From contig CAVTAR010000001.1 of NCBI GenBank assembly GCA_963732775.1, forward strand, positions 1,116,001 through 1,180,000: a stretch of DNA of 64,000 nt. The letters are read 5' to 3'. The notes under the pieces are model-generated. The model did no database searches and was not told the DNA's origin. It worked only from the letters and a program-made list of their open reading frames with translations. This DNA comes from CAVRQM01 sp963732775. GTDB taxonomy: Bacteria; Pseudomonadota; Alphaproteobacteria; Acetobacterales; Acetobacteraceae. The position numbers and the translations under genes were made by a program. This document shows positions 45,901 through 54,264 of this stretch, in pieces; the stretch's first letter is position 1, and each line of letters starts with the position of its first letter.

Positions 45901-46175
45901 CCCGAGATGGTGCCGTAGTTGCGGATGACCCCGCCGCCGGTCAACCTGACGCCGAACCCGCCCGCGTGGCCATTCCTCGCCTTGGCGCCCGCCGCCCCGA
46001 TGATCGAGCCGTAGTTCGTCAGCGTGTCGCTGCCCGACGTGCCGACCACGCCGCTGCCGCCCGACGCCTTGGGCACGATGGCGCCGCTGCCCATCACCGT
46101 GAGCTGGGCCGCGTAGGCGTTGCTGCCGAGCGTGACGGTCTTGAGGATTTTGGACGAGATTGTTCCGGTCGACAT
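42909..46175 (-). CDS. Large repetitive beta-helix (adhesin-like) protein
   Basis: This 1,088-residue protein is almost entirely short Gly/Thr/Asn-rich beta-helix repeats (NxGTIxGxG, NQAGGxITG, GTVTNGGTI). A longer block recurs four times, each with GTLTGLGSQFTGF or a close variant followed by GATWTLxGxN. These lie near 45545-45660, 45125-45240, 44105-44230 and 43245-43370. There is no obvious signal peptide (MSTGTISSKILKTVTLGS) and no autotransporter barrel; the end (HFSSAYTGHSFQFASDG) resembles C-termini of type I-secreted RTX-like proteins. Positions about 44380-45120 are markedly AT-richer than both flanks. Function is likely surface adhesion or matrix, which is inference. Confidence 0.85.
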   Translation of the reverse strand: MSTGTISSKILKTVTLGSNAYAAQLTVMGSGAIVPKASGGSGVVGTSGSDTLTNYGSIIGAAGAKARNGHAGGFGVRLTGGGVIRNYGTISGGAGGAGTIRGGAGGVGVYLNGGTLINAGYISGRPGGMGAAVNGIAGAAVEFGAAAGTLVVEAGASFYGQVLGNGTNTALVLDSSASAGTLTGLGSQFTGFRTISEVAGANWTLAGANTISAGITLAVSGALSVASGTLANLGSIAGPITVASGGVLVNSTSIGGGANGVVVVGDGVVTNQSGATISGATNAVNVNGNGTVVFDPGAVFAGKVVATGTGGTLELATGASAGTLSGLGTSFAGFTAVNVDAGVDWYLSGANMLNAGSTLNVAGGVYTNGSLTVFGVIDNTGSILGNVTLLSNGVLLNEAGSLLNGEVTGNGVSVTNAGTINSSSYAIFLSGVVLTNQAGGLLTGQGERAVRVDTGTIINAGSINGSGDIGISSYGTLNITNQSGGVITGRFDAIRAGGTIDLSNTGLIGDNNYYQAIYFYHGGTITNQAGGSITGSVDIKNGVAAVSNFGTISGNLSLGTAGTVNNAGAILAGSYTTALSLTSGGSIANSGDISGRTGVYLKNGTVTNGGTITGTGGTAVQFGTLSGALVIDAGAVFNGAVQGNGKNDALILGSSASPGTLTGLGTQFTGFSSFSEAAGATWTLTGNNTVGSSGITLGAASGLDNTGTISGTILVVAAGATASNYGLISAGSGVGVSLTNGGHFFNGLETVATSASIIAGIGVLGSGQYTYTRNRGTITANVGIDLAGGGRGINGSVYVTNALIQAISVGLEAAALSSRLSNDGTILATGSTGIGVMLAAGGIFTNGVGHVASALVSGTQYGVAADGGKSQVINYGTISGTVGVILGANTTFGTLTNTGTIIGTGGTAVELIHGADTVAITPGAVFVGNVVGASAYDVLSLGSGATAGTLSGLGSQFTGFAAVNVAQGATWVLAGNAIGSSTITIGANALLDATGALSVSKVKFLGASTLQLNSPASASAVFSGFASGDQIDLLGKVATGISFSTATDVLTVRGAGGTLAALHFSSAYTGHSFQFASDGHAGTNITIS

Positions 46176-46490
46176 GGGCGGGTCGTTTCCTTGACGTGAA
46201 TAGCGCGCTCGCGACTGTCGTGCGGTCGCCGTTACGAAGCTACTTTCGCAAATCGAACCTGTCCATGGTCTGCGCTACGCTTGCGAACCAATTTCGGGGG
46301 AAAATCGACCTGGGCGCGCGAGGAGCGCCTCGGCTCTCCGGGCCACCCCACCTTGCAGTCCCCCCGGCAAGCTGCCTTGCTTGCCCCTCTCCCCACGGGA
46401 GAGGCCCGGGGGTGCGGGGCCGACATCCCCGGCCACCGCGTCCACGGCCCATCCCAGCCCCGCACGCCGGGGCCGCGTCGCGGAGTTGCC
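46176..46490. other. 315-nt divergent intergenic region
   Basis: This region lies between the beta-helix gene (minus) and thrC (plus). The first 110 nt are relatively AT-rich and probably hold the beta-helix gene promoter; no single -35/-10 pair stands out. The rest is GC-rich, holds the palindromic element at 46386-46404, and ends with the thrC ribosome site CGGAG. No gene is seen. Confidence 0.5.
46386..46404. repeat. Palindromic intergenic element
   Basis: CCTCTCCC-CAC-GGGAGAGG is a perfect 8-bp inverted repeat with a 3-nt loop, followed by CCCGGGGGTGCGGGG. The pattern CCTCTCCC..GGGAGAGG..GGGTGxGGGG resembles a dispersed intergenic repeat widespread in GC-rich proteobacteria. It could form a hairpin in the thrC leader. 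Confidence 0.6.
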
Positions 46491-47909
46491 ATGCGCTACG
46501 TCTCCACCCGGGGCCAACCCGCGCCGCGCGAGTTCCCCCGCGACTTCGCCGACGTGCTGCTCGCGGGCCTCGCCGAGGATGGCGGGCTGTTCGTCCCGGA
46601 ATCCCTGCCGCTGCTGTCGGCGAACGACTGGCGCGAGCTGCGCGGCCTGCCGTACCCGGAACTCGCGGCGCGCATCATGTACCTGTTCAGCGGCGACTGC
46701 CTGACGCTGTCCCAGCTCCGCCATATGACGGCGGAGGCATACGCCGACTTCCGCCACCCGGCGATCGTCCCCCTGGTTCAGCTCGACACGAATCTCTGGG
46801 CGCAGGAGCTGTTCCACGGCCCGACGCTCGCCTTCAAGGACCTCGCCCTGCAGCTGCTCGGCCGGCTGTTCGAGCACGAGCTGCACCGCACCGGCCGGCG
46901 AATGACCGTGGTGGGCGCGACCTCCGGCGACACCGGCCCCGCCGCACTCGCCGCCTGCGCCGGGCGAGCCAACATCGACATCGTCATGCTGCACCCGGAG
47001 GGCCGCACGAGTGCCGTGCAGCGTCGGCAGATGACCACCAACACGGCGGCCAACGTGCTGAACGTCGCCGTCGACGGCAGCTTCGACGACTGTCAGGACC
47101 TGGTGAAGGCGCTGTTCGCGGACACGCGGTTCCGCACCGAGTTCCACCTCTCGGCGGTGAACTCCATCAACTGGGCGCGGGTCGCGGCGCAGGTGCCGTA
47201 CTACGTGTTCGCGGCCCTGGCGCTGGGTGCGCCGGATCGCGAGGTGGCGTTCAGCGTGCCCACCGGCAATTTCGGCAACGTGCTGGCCGGCTGGATCGCG
47301 CGCGGCATGGGCCTGCCGATCCGCCGGCTGGTCGTCGCATCCAACCGTAACGACATCCTCTACCGGTTCCTGGCGCACAACGACATGACGATGCGCGCCG
47401 TGGAGCCGAGCCACGCGCCGAGCATGGACATCCAGGTCAGCTCCAACTTCGAGCGCCTGCTGTTCGAGCTGCTGGGCCGCGACAGCGAGGCGACCGATGC
47501 CGCGATGCGCGACTTCCGCGCCACCGGCCGGATGCCGGTGCCGGAGTCCGCCTGGCGCCACGCGGGCGACGTGTTCCGCGGCGTGCGGCTGAGCGACGCG
47601 GCGACGCTGGCCGAGATCGCGCGGCTCGACGCGGCGGGCTACCTCGCCGATCCGCACACCGCCATCGGCATCCACGCCGCCCGGGCCGTCGCCCACGAAC
47701 TGCCGCCCGACGTGCCGATCGTGGCGCTGGCCACCGCGCACCCCGGCAAGTTCCCCGACGCCATGCAGGAGGCGACCGGCCGGCGCCCCTCTCTGCCGGC
47801 GCACCTCGCCGACCTATATGAGAGGCCCGAGACCTTCTCCCGCGCCCCCGCCACCCTGGCCGCCATCGAGGGTGCGGTGCGCGGCCACGCCCTGAGGAAT
47901 GCCGTATGA
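46491..47909 (+). CDS. thrC: Threonine synthase
   Basis: ThrC converts O-phosphohomoserine to threonine with PLP. The 472-residue product has MRYVSTRGQPAP at the N-terminus, the PLP-lysine motif GPTLAFKDLALQLLG near residue 115, VVGATSGDTGPAALAA and VPTGNFGNVLAGW for phosphate binding. GGAG lies 6 nt before ATG 46491. The stop overlaps the M16 peptidase start (ATGA). Confidence 0.96.
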   Translation: MRYVSTRGQPAPREFPRDFADVLLAGLAEDGGLFVPESLPLLSANDWRELRGLPYPELAARIMYLFSGDCLTLSQLRHMTAEAYADFRHPAIVPLVQLDTNLWAQELFHGPTLAFKDLALQLLGRLFEHELHRTGRRMTVVGATSGDTGPAALAACAGRANIDIVMLHPEGRTSAVQRRQMTTNTAANVLNVAVDGSFDDCQDLVKALFADTRFRTEFHLSAVNSINWARVAAQVPYYVFAALALGAPDREVAFSVPTGNFGNVLAGWIARGMGLPIRRLVVASNRNDILYRFLAHNDMTMRAVEPSHAPSMDIQVSSNFERLLFELLGRDSEATDAAMRDFRATGRMPVPESAWRHAGDVFRGVRLSDAATLAEIARLDAAGYLADPHTAIGIHAARAVAHELPPDVPIVALATAHPGKFPDAMQEATGRRPSLPAHLADLYERPETFSRAPATLAAIEGAVRGHALRNAV

Positions 47910-49180
47910 CCAGCGCCGAAGACCCGATCCAAGTGACCCGCCTGCCGTCCGGGCTGACCATCGTGACCGAGCACATGGACCGGGTGGAGACCGTGTCGTT
48001 CGGCGCCTATGTCGCCAGCGGCACGCGCCACGAGACGGCGGCCGAGAACGGCGTGTCGCATTTCCTCGAGCACATGGCCTTCAAGGGTACCGAGCGCCGC
48101 TCAGCCGCCGCGATCGCCGAGGAGATCGAGGCGGTCGGCGGCCAGATCAACGCCTACACCGCGCGCGAGCAAACCGCGTTCTACGTCAAGACGCTGCGCG
48201 AGGACGCGGCGCTCGGCATCGACATCATCGGCGACATCTGCAGCCACTCGACCTTTGACCCGGACGAACTGGAGCGTGAGCGCGGCGTCATCATCCAGGA
48301 GATCGGCCAGGCGAACGACACGCCGGACGACATCGTGTTCGACCACTTCCAGGAAGTGGCCTACCCGGACCAGCCGATGGGCCGGCCCACGCTCGGCACC
48401 GAGGCGCTGATCCGCGCCATGCCGCGCGCGGCGCTGACCGGCTACATGCGCAACCACTACACCAGCCCGAACACCACGATCGCGGCCGCGGGCCATCTGC
48501 ACCACGACGAAATCGTGGACCTGGTCCGGCGGCACTTCGCCGACCTGCCGGCCCCGGGCGCGCCCGAGGCGGTATCCGGCGTGTACCGGGGCGGCGAGTT
48601 CCGCGAGGCGCGCGAGCTCGACCAGGTGCACATCGTGCTCGGCTTTCCGGCGGTCGCGTATGCCGACCCCGATTTCTACCCGGTGATGATGCTCTCCACG
48701 TTGCTGGGCGGCGGCATGTCCTCGCGCCTGTTTCAGGAGGTGCGCGAGAAGCGCGGGCTGGTCTATTCGATCTACAGCTTCACCGCGCCGGCCATGGATG
48801 GCGGCCTGTTCGGCATCTACGCCGGCACCGGCGAGAGCGAGGCCGCCGAGCTGATGCCGGTGACGCTGGAGGAACTGCGCCGCGTGCAGACCGACGTGAC
48901 CGAGGCCGAGCTCGCCCGCGCCCGTGCGCAGGTGAAGGCGGGCTTGCTGATGTCGCTCGAAAGCACCGGGAGCCGCTGCGAGCAGCTCGCGCGCCAGGTG
49001 CAGGTGTTCGGCCGCGTCATCCCGACCGGCGAGACGGTGGCGCGCATTGCCGCCGTCACCGTGGACGAGGTGCAGCAGGCCGCCGGGCGCCTGTTCCGGG
49101 CGCGTCCTACCCTGGCAGTGCTCGGTCCGGCTGGCCGTGTGCCGGGGCTACCCGCCATCGCCAAGGCGCTCGCGGCATGA
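47906..49180 (+). CDS. M16 family zinc peptidase (mitochondrial processing peptidase-like)
   Basis: This is a 424-residue pitrilysin-family peptidase with the inverted zinc motif in VSHFLEHMAFKGTERR (HxxEH) near residue 55 and a downstream Glu in the EEIEAVGGQINAYT region. The second half (LLGGGMSSRLFQEVREKRGL) is the inactive-type flap. In alphaproteobacteria this gene follows thrC and is the relative of the beta subunit of the mitochondrial processing peptidase. It is coupled to pmbA by ATGA. Confidence 0.93.
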   Translation: MTSAEDPIQVTRLPSGLTIVTEHMDRVETVSFGAYVASGTRHETAAENGVSHFLEHMAFKGTERRSAAAIAEEIEAVGGQINAYTAREQTAFYVKTLREDAALGIDIIGDICSHSTFDPDELERERGVIIQEIGQANDTPDDIVFDHFQEVAYPDQPMGRPTLGTEALIRAMPRAALTGYMRNHYTSPNTTIAAAGHLHHDEIVDLVRRHFADLPAPGAPEAVSGVYRGGEFREARELDQVHIVLGFPAVAYADPDFYPVMMLSTLLGGGMSSRLFQEVREKRGLVYSIYSFTAPAMDGGLFGIYAGTGESEAAELMPVTLEELRRVQTDVTEAELARARAQVKAGLLMSLESTGSRCEQLARQVQVFGRVIPTGETVARIAAVTVDEVQQAAGRLFRARPTLAVLGPAGRVPGLPAIAKALAA

Positions 49181-50514
49181 GTGGCGACACGGCGGCACTG
49201 CTCCGCGACCTTCTGGCCCATGCCCGCCGCGCCGGCGCCGACGCGGCCGACGTGGTGTTCAGCGCCGGGGCCTCGCTGCAGGTGAGCCGGCGGCTCGGGG
49301 CACTGGAGCACCTCAAACGCTCGGAGTCGCGCGATCTTGGCCTGCGGGTGTTCGTGGGGCGGCGTTCGGCCATGACCTCGGCCTCTTCGCTCGCCCCCGG
49401 GCAATTCGCCGAGCTGGCCGAGCGCGCGATGGCCATGGCGAGGGTGGTGCCCGAGGACCCGTACGCCGGGCTTGCCGAGGCGCCGGACGGGCCAACGGAC
49501 AGCGCGGCACTCGACATCGCCGACGACATCGAGCCCGACGCGGAGGCCTTGCTCGCGCGCGCGGCGGTCGCCGAGGACGCGGCGCTCGCGGTCCAGGGCG
49601 TAACCAACTCCGAGGGGGCCGATGCCTCGTGGAGCGTGGGCGAGACCTGGCTCGCGACTTCGGCAGGGTTTTCCGGGCGCACGCGACGCACCTCGCACGG
49701 CATCTCGGCGGTGGCGTTGGCCGGCAGCGGGACCGGGATGCAGCGCGATTACAACTCCGTCAGCACGCCACACCTCTCCGACCTCGAGGCTGCGGCGGAG
49801 ATCGGCCGGGTGGCGGGCGAGCGGGCTATTGCGCGGCTCGACCCGGTGCGCCCCGGCACGGCGCAATTGCCGGTGCTGTTCGACCCGCGCGTCGCCGGTT
49901 CGCTGCTCGGCCATCTCGCCGGCGCGATCAACGGCGCGTCGGTCGCGCGGGGCACGACATTCCTGAAGGACAGGCTGGGCGAGCTGGTGTTCGCCCGCGG
50001 TATAGAAATCGTAGACGACCCGCGCCGAGTGCGCGGCCTGCGCAGCCGGATGAGCGACGGCGAGGGGGTCGCCACTCGCACGACCACGCTGGTGGCCGAT
50101 GGCGTGCTGCAAAGCTGGGTGCTCGATTGCCGCAGCGCCCGGCAACTCGGCCTCCGCAGCACCGGGCACGCCCTGCGCGGCACCGGCGGGCCGCCCTCGC
50201 CCGGGACGACCAACCTGTTCATGCGCGCGGGCTCGCTCTCGCCGGCGGAGCTGATGCGCGACATCACGTGCGGCCTCTATGTAACCGAGATGATGGGCAT
50301 GGGCGTGAATGGCATCACTGGCGATTACTCGCGCGGGGCGGCCGGCTTCATGATTCGCGGCGGCGCCATCGCCGAGCCGGTGGCCGAGATCACGATTGCC
50401 GGGAACCTGCTGGAAATGTTCCGGCACCTCCTGCCGGCCAACGACCTGCGGTTCCGGCGCGGGACCGACGCGCCGACGATCCGGGTGGAGGGGATGACGA
50501 TGGCGGGGGCATAG
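49177..50514 (+). CDS. pmbA: TldE/PmbA family metalloprotease subunit
   Basis: This 445-residue protein matches PmbA (TldE), the non-catalytic partner of TldD in peptide maturation. It has DLGLRVFVGRRSAMTSAS near the N-terminus, LPVLFDPRVAGSLLGHLAGA and the C-terminal GMGVNGITGDYSRGAAGF with a glycine-rich motif. tldD is not in the window. The overlap with the M16 gene suggests co-expressed proteolysis functions. Confidence 0.9.
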   Translation: MSGDTAALLRDLLAHARRAGADAADVVFSAGASLQVSRRLGALEHLKRSESRDLGLRVFVGRRSAMTSASSLAPGQFAELAERAMAMARVVPEDPYAGLAEAPDGPTDSAALDIADDIEPDAEALLARAAVAEDAALAVQGVTNSEGADASWSVGETWLATSAGFSGRTRRTSHGISAVALAGSGTGMQRDYNSVSTPHLSDLEAAAEIGRVAGERAIARLDPVRPGTAQLPVLFDPRVAGSLLGHLAGAINGASVARGTTFLKDRLGELVFARGIEIVDDPRRVRGLRSRMSDGEGVATRTTTLVADGVLQSWVLDCRSARQLGLRSTGHALRGTGGPPSPGTTNLFMRAGSLSPAELMRDITCGLYVTEMMGMGVNGITGDYSRGAAGFMIRGGAIAEPVAEITIAGNLLEMFRHLLPANDLRFRRGTDAPTIRVEGMTMAGA

Positions 50515-50703
50515 GGCCGGACCGCGCAGGAGCGGGAGTTCAGCCGACCGGGCGCTGGCATGATCCGATCCGCCGTTCCTCGTCGTTCGCCCGGCACTCG
50601 AAACGCAGCGGGAAGGCCGGCGCCCGTGACCCGAGTCACAGTGCTCTGCCCGCTCCCTTCGCCAGCATGGGCCCATCGCAGAAAATCATGCGGGGGAGTT
50701 CTC

Positions 50704-51474
50704 ATGGCCCATCACCGGCATTTCCTCATCGTCGATAGCGACCAGCGGGCGCGACAGGTCTTGGCCGGCGTGCTTGCCGAGCGGATAGCCTGCACCACGA
50801 TGCAGGCCGACTGCGCCGCCGCCGCGCGCGGCAACATGCGCGGCGGCACCCGCTTCGATGCGGTGTTCCTCGAGGCACGGCTGTCCGACGGCGACGGGCG
50901 GGAACTGTGTCGCGAGCTGCGCGGCGCCGGGCTGAACGCGCCCATCATCATGCTCGGCACCTCGGCGCGCGAGACCGATGTGGTCTGGGCGCTCGACGCC
51001 GGCGCCAGCGACCACGTGTGCAAGCCGTACCGCACCGCCGAACTACTAGCGCGGCTGCGCGCCCAGCTTCGCGCCTTCGATACCAGCGAGTATGCCGAAC
51101 TTGCGGTCGGAGCCTTCCGCTTCCGGCCGGCCACCCGCACCCTGCTGCCGGCGACCGGGCAGGGGCGGGCGACCCGGCTGACCGAGAAGGAATCGCTGCT
51201 GCTGAAGCACTTGTGCCGCGCCCAGGGGCGCCTCGTCTCGCGCGAGACGCTGCTGCGCGAGGTCTGGGGATACCGTGCCGACGCGTCCACCCATACGGTC
51301 GAGACCCATGTCTACCGCCTGCGCCGCAAGATCGAGGCGCCGGAGGGCGGCGCGCCGCTGCTGGTCAGCGAGGGAGGCAGCTACCGCCTCGATCTTGACC
51401 GCGGCACGGCGGCGTGCTGGCCGCGCGCCACGTCACCGCTCCCGTTCTTCCCGCTGGCGGCGAGCGGGGACTGA
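50704..51474 (+). CDS. OmpR-family response regulator with Glu at the phospho-acceptor site
   Basis: This 256-residue protein has a receiver domain (residues 1-125) and a winged-helix DNA-binding domain (LTEKESLLLKHLCRA...GYRADASTHTVETHVYRLRRKIE, shortened: VETHVYRLRRKIE). The receiver has the acidic pair in FLIVDSDQRAR, Thr/Ser in MLGTSARE and Lys in HVCKPYRTAE. The phospho-acceptor position, after DAVFL, is Glu57 (codon GAG at 50872-50874) rather than Asp, followed by ARLSDGDG. Asp-to-Glu here can mimic phosphorylation. No histidine kinase is adjacent. The C-terminus has an extra tail (AACWPRATSPLPFFPLA). Confidence 0.9.
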   Translation: MAHHRHFLIVDSDQRARQVLAGVLAERIACTTMQADCAAAARGNMRGGTRFDAVFLEARLSDGDGRELCRELRGAGLNAPIIMLGTSARETDVVWALDAGASDHVCKPYRTAELLARLRAQLRAFDTSEYAELAVGAFRFRPATRTLLPATGQGRATRLTEKESLLLKHLCRAQGRLVSRETLLREVWGYRADASTHTVETHVYRLRRKIEAPEGGAPLLVSEGGSYRLDLDRGTAACWPRATSPLPFFPLAASGD

Positions 51475-51501
51475 CGCGCCCGCGCCGGCCGCGCGATGTC
51501 G

Positions 51502-52254
51502 TCAGCCGTGCACGCGGTCGCCCAGCATGGCCGCGAGCGCCGGCTCGATCGCCGAGGCCAGGCGCGCTAGCCCGGCGGGCGAGGGATGAAGAGCTGGCTC
51601 CGGCGGGCTCTGCGCGGGATCGGCGAACTGCGAGACGTCGGTCGTGCCGTCGGAGTGCTGGAACAGGGCTGCCACATCGAGGTAGCGCACGCCGGCCACC
51701 GCCCCGCTCGCATAGCGCGCGGCCAGCGCCCGGTTGATCGCGGCGGTCGTCGCAGCCACCCACGTGCCACGATCGCTCGGCAGCACGCTCAGCAGCAGGA
51801 TGCCGCAGCCAGGCAGGCGCGCGCGCGTCGCCTCCACCACAGCGATGATGCCGGCGACGTCTGCCGCCGCCGGCCAGTGCAGACGGCCCAGGTTGTTGGC
51901 GCCGATCAGGATCACTGCCGCCTTTGGCTGCAGACCGTCCAGCTCGCCGTGCTGGATGCGCCACAGCAGGTGCGAGGTGGCGTCGCCCTTGAAGCCGAGG
52001 TTCAGCACCCGACGGTCGCCGTAGAATCGCTGCCAGGCCTTGCGATAGGCCGGCGCCTCCCAGCGCTGGGTAATGGAGTCGCCGAGCAGTACGAGATCGA
52101 TGCCGCCGGCGCGTGCCGCGGCGACCTTCTGCTGATGGCGCGCCGCCCACCAGGCGAGGTTTTCCCGCGCGATGGGCTGTGCCGCGGGGGGAGCGGCGGC
52201 GAGCGTCACGGCCATCGCCACCCCCAGCCACGCCATCCGTATGCGGCGCTTCAC
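51502..52254 (-). CDS. SGNH/GDSL-family hydrolase, secreted
   Basis: This 250-residue protein has a signal peptide (MAWLGVAMAVTLAAAPPAAA-like) and SGNH blocks: LVLLGDSITQRW (Ser), LNLGFKGDAT (Gly), LIGANNLG (Asn) and a C-terminal LHPSPAGLARL (His). It resembles the PAF-acetylhydrolase-like group that deacylates lipids or sugars. The GTG start overlaps the uppP stop (GTGA), so the pair is co-translated; an ATG six codons in is an alternative. An envelope role fits the uppP context. Confidence 0.85.
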   Translation of the reverse strand: MKRRIRMAWLGVAMAVTLAAAPPAAQPIARENLAWWAARHQQKVAAARAGGIDLVLLGDSITQRWEAPAYRKAWQRFYGDRRVLNLGFKGDATSHLLWRIQHGELDGLQPKAAVILIGANNLGRLHWPAAADVAGIIAVVEATRARLPGCGILLLSVLPSDRGTWVAATTAAINRALAARYASGAVAGVRYLDVAALFQHSDGTTDVSQFADPAQSPPEPALHPSPAGLARLASAIEPALAAMLGDRVHG

Positions 52255-53084
52255 GTCAGCAGCAGGAAGGCGCCGGCGCCCATGCCGAGCGCGATGCAGT
52301 ACCAGCCGAACGGCGTCAGCGCCCAGTCGTCGTGGTCACGGAACCAGCGCATCAGGAACAGCGCGCTGAGCCACGCCACCACGCCGGCGACTACGGCCGC
52401 CAACAGGGCGGTCGCGAAGGTACCTGGCGGCATTCCGGCGCCGAGCAGCCGATAACCCTGGTTCGCGGTGGCCGCCAGGATCACCGGCACGGCGATCAGG
52501 AACGAGAAATGCGCGGACCCCTCATGGTCGACGCCGCGCAAGAGCCCGCCGGCGATGGTCGCCCCCGAGCGGGACAGGCCGGGCAGCAGCGCCAGGCACT
52601 GCCAGCAGCCGATCACCAGCGCGTCGGGAATGCGCAAATCCGTCAGCGGGCGGCGCCCGGTCCCGCGCAGCCGCTCGGTCACGATCAGCAGCACGCCGTT
52701 CAGCGCCAGGAACCCGGCCGCGATCACCGGGGCCGCGAACAGCAGCCGGATGGCGTGCTCCAGCAGCCCGCCCACGATCACCGCGGGAATAGTGGCCACC
52801 AACACCAGCACGAACACCCGCCGGCTCTCGGCCACCTGATGCGCCGAGCCGATGCCGAGCACGCCGGTCGCGAGCGCCCACCAGTCGCGCCAGAAGAACA
52901 GCACGAGCGCCGTCGCAGTACCGAGGTGCAGCAGCACCAGGAAGGGCAGGAACGACGGCGCGGACTGGTCGAGCCGGAACCCCAGCAGCGGCGGCAGGAT
53001 GACGGCGTGGCCGAGGCTGCTGACCGGGAAAAGCTCCGTCGCCCCTTGCAGGATGGCGATGGCGACGGCGTGCAACGTGTCCAT
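52251..53084 (-). CDS. uppP: Undecaprenyl-diphosphatase
   Basis: UppP (BacA) recycles undecaprenyl pyrophosphate for cell-wall and polysaccharide synthesis. It is an eight-helix membrane protein of 277 residues with ILQGATELFPVSSLGHAVI (active-site Glu and Ser) and ALLPGLSRSGATIAGG (PGxSRSG). The motif variant ELFPVSSLGHAV occurs in several alphaproteobacteria. ATG 53084 begins the conserved N-terminal helix. Confidence 0.93.
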   Translation of the reverse strand: MDTLHAVAIAILQGATELFPVSSLGHAVILPPLLGFRLDQSAPSFLPFLVLLHLGTATALVLFFWRDWWALATGVLGIGSAHQVAESRRVFVLVLVATIPAVIVGGLLEHAIRLLFAAPVIAAGFLALNGVLLIVTERLRGTGRRPLTDLRIPDALVIGCWQCLALLPGLSRSGATIAGGLLRGVDHEGSAHFSFLIAVPVILAATANQGYRLLGAGMPPGTFATALLAAVVAGVVAWLSALFLMRWFRDHDDWALTPFGWYCIALGMGAGAFLLLT

Positions 53085-53145
53085 GGCGCCGGAGTGGCCC
53101 GGAGCGGTCGCCTCGGTCAAGTCTGCCCGGTTAAGCCTGTGCCGG

Positions 53146-54241
53146 CTACGCCGCCTCGGCCGTCTCCAGCGCCGGGTAGTCGGTATAGCCGTGAGCGTCG
53201 CCGCCGTAGAACGTGGCCTGGTCCGCGACCGCTAGCGGAGCGCCGCGGCGCAGCCGCTCGACGAGGTCGGGGTTGCCGATGAACGGCCGTCCGAACGCCA
53301 GCAGGTCCGCAAGGCCCTCGCGCCGCGCCCGCAAGGCAAGCGCCGCATCGTAGCCGTTGTTGGCCATGTACAGGCCCCGGAACGCGCGCCGCAGCACCTG
53401 CAGGTCGAACCCGCCCGGCACCTCGCGCGGGCCGCGGGTCGCGCCCTCGATCACGTGCATGTAGGCCAATCCGTGCCGGTTGATGATGTCCACCGCTGCC
53501 AGGTAAAGCGGCTCGGGGTCGCTGTCGGCAATGTCGTTGGCCGGGCTCAGCGGCGAGAAGCGGATGCCGGTACGCCCGCCGCCGGCCACCTCCGTCACGG
53601 CGGCCACCACCTCGGCGAGGAACCGGGTGCGGTTCTCGATCGAGCCGCCGTAGCTGTCGGTGCGCCGGTTCGTGCCGTCCCGCAGGAACTGGTCGATCAG
53701 GTAGCCATTGGCGCCGTGGATCTCCACCCCGTCGAACCCGGCCGCGAGCGCGTTGCGGGTGGCATGGCGGTAGTCCTGGACTATGCCGGCGATCTCGTTC
53801 GTCTCCAGCGCGCGCGGCGTGACGAACGGCTGATACCCGGTCTCGGTAAACGCTTGCCCCTGCGGCTGGATTGCCGAAGGTGCCACCGGCAGCGCCCCGC
53901 CTTCCTGCAACGACGGGTGGGAGATGCGCCCGACATGCCAGAGCTGGAGGAACATCCTGCCGCCCTTGGCGCGGACCGCGTTGGTCACGAGCCGCCAGCC
54001 GGCGACCTGCTGGTCCGTCCATATGCCGGGGGTGAAGGCGTAGCCCTTGCCCTGGCGGGTGATGTTGGTCGCCTCGCTCACGATCAGCCCAGCGCTTGCG
54101 CGCTGGGCGTAGGTACTCTGCGTTCATCGGCCCGGGCGCGTCGCCAGCGCCGGCGCGGCTGCGGGTGAGCGGCGCCATGACGATGCGGTTGGCAAGCTCC
54201 AGGCGTCCCAGCCGGACCGTCTGGAACAGGTCGGTGTCCAT
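53146..54241 (-). pseudogene. Old yellow enzyme-type alkene reductase, broken by a 1-nt insertion
   Basis: This is an FMN-dependent ene-reductase (NemA/xenobiotic reductase group), 364 residues if repaired. The N-terminus MDTDLFQTVRLGRLELANRI and APLTRSRA are in one frame; the rest (GYAFTPGIWTDQQVAGW, FLQLWHVGRISHPS, EIHGANGYLIDQFL, GRPFIGNPDLVERL) in another. Removing one C of the doublet at 54112-54113 (minus) yields NAEYYAQRASAGLIVSEATN, the expected sequence. The family reduces activated C=C bonds of enals, maleimides and nitro compounds. Confidence 0.85.
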
Positions 54242-54264
54242 GTGGTGGTTGCTCCCGGAAGCTG

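Noticed and set aside
42909..46175. CRISPR or short-repeat array
   Set aside because: The repeats are imperfect, in frame and translated as beta-helix units, with no constant repeat/spacer spacing.
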